In this document: positions 14,572 to 14,596 of the stretch, piece by piece
Numbering within the stretch: position 1 is the first letter of the stretch
Layout of the letters: each line of letters begins with the position of its first letter
NCBI GenBank assembly: GCA_035509415.1
Contig: DATJLQ010000032.1
Coordinates: 1-14,596 of the forward strand
Reading direction: 5' to 3'
Source: DATJLQ01 sp035509415
Lineage (GTDB): Bacteria; Pseudomonadota; Alphaproteobacteria; JACZXZ01
DNA: 14,596 nt
Notes under the pieces: model-generated
Told to the model about the DNA's origin: nothing
Databases searched by the model: none
Seen by the model: only the letters and a program-made list of their open reading frames with translations
Position numbers and translations under genes: made by a program

Positions 14572-14596
14572 GGCGATCCTCCCTGGATGTTTTGCA

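Overview
The window reads as a high-GC alphaproteobacterial chromosome segment (Hyphomicrobiales/Rhodospirillales-like). The grounds are the rRNA operon order 23S-5S-initiator tRNA, the rRNA sequence itself, an LdtR-like MarR regulator, and GC-rich intergenic palindromic repeats of the kind common in that class. The exact genus cannot be read from the sequence.

Region 1 (1-1098) is the distal end of an rRNA operon: the last ~690 nt of 23S rRNA, a 5S rRNA enclosed by a 13-bp processing-type stem, tRNA-fMet with an encoded CCA, and a strong intrinsic terminator. The initiator tRNA has an A29:U41 pair where most bacteria have the first of three G:C pairs.

Region 2 (1141-3580) holds four small genes for exported or membrane proteins: a signal-peptide protein (minus strand), a 99-aa secreted peptide with a complete six-cysteine knottin-type pattern, a 152-aa signal-peptide protein, and an RDD membrane protein. 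It ends at a bidirectional terminator.

Region 3 (3581-12493) holds a MarR/LdtR-like regulator divergent from a five-gene catabolic unit, all plus strand: Zn-dependent alcohol dehydrogenase, OFA-type MFS carrier, IlvD/Edd-family sugar-acid dehydratase, a form II CoxL-like molybdenum hydroxylase large subunit, and a two-domain type I extradiol-dioxygenase-like (VOC) protein. The ~580-bp divergent intergenic region carries a 16-bp tandem repeat, a 12-bp palindrome beside a possible minus-strand promoter, and a possible plus-strand promoter. The unit probably imports an organic acid and then oxidises and dehydrates it. The molybdenum enzyme has no local FeS or FAD subunit, and the substrate cannot be deduced.

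Region 4 (12494-14596) has a nested palindromic repeat, then on the minus strand a DUF3861 gene behind a His-rich PadR (YqjI-like) regulator. That regulator's probable promoter is overlapped by a perfect inverted repeat, which suggests autoregulation by metal. A theta-like glutathione S-transferase follows, with its own terminator.

The most unusual items are the bacterial knottin-like peptide and the composition of the catabolic unit.
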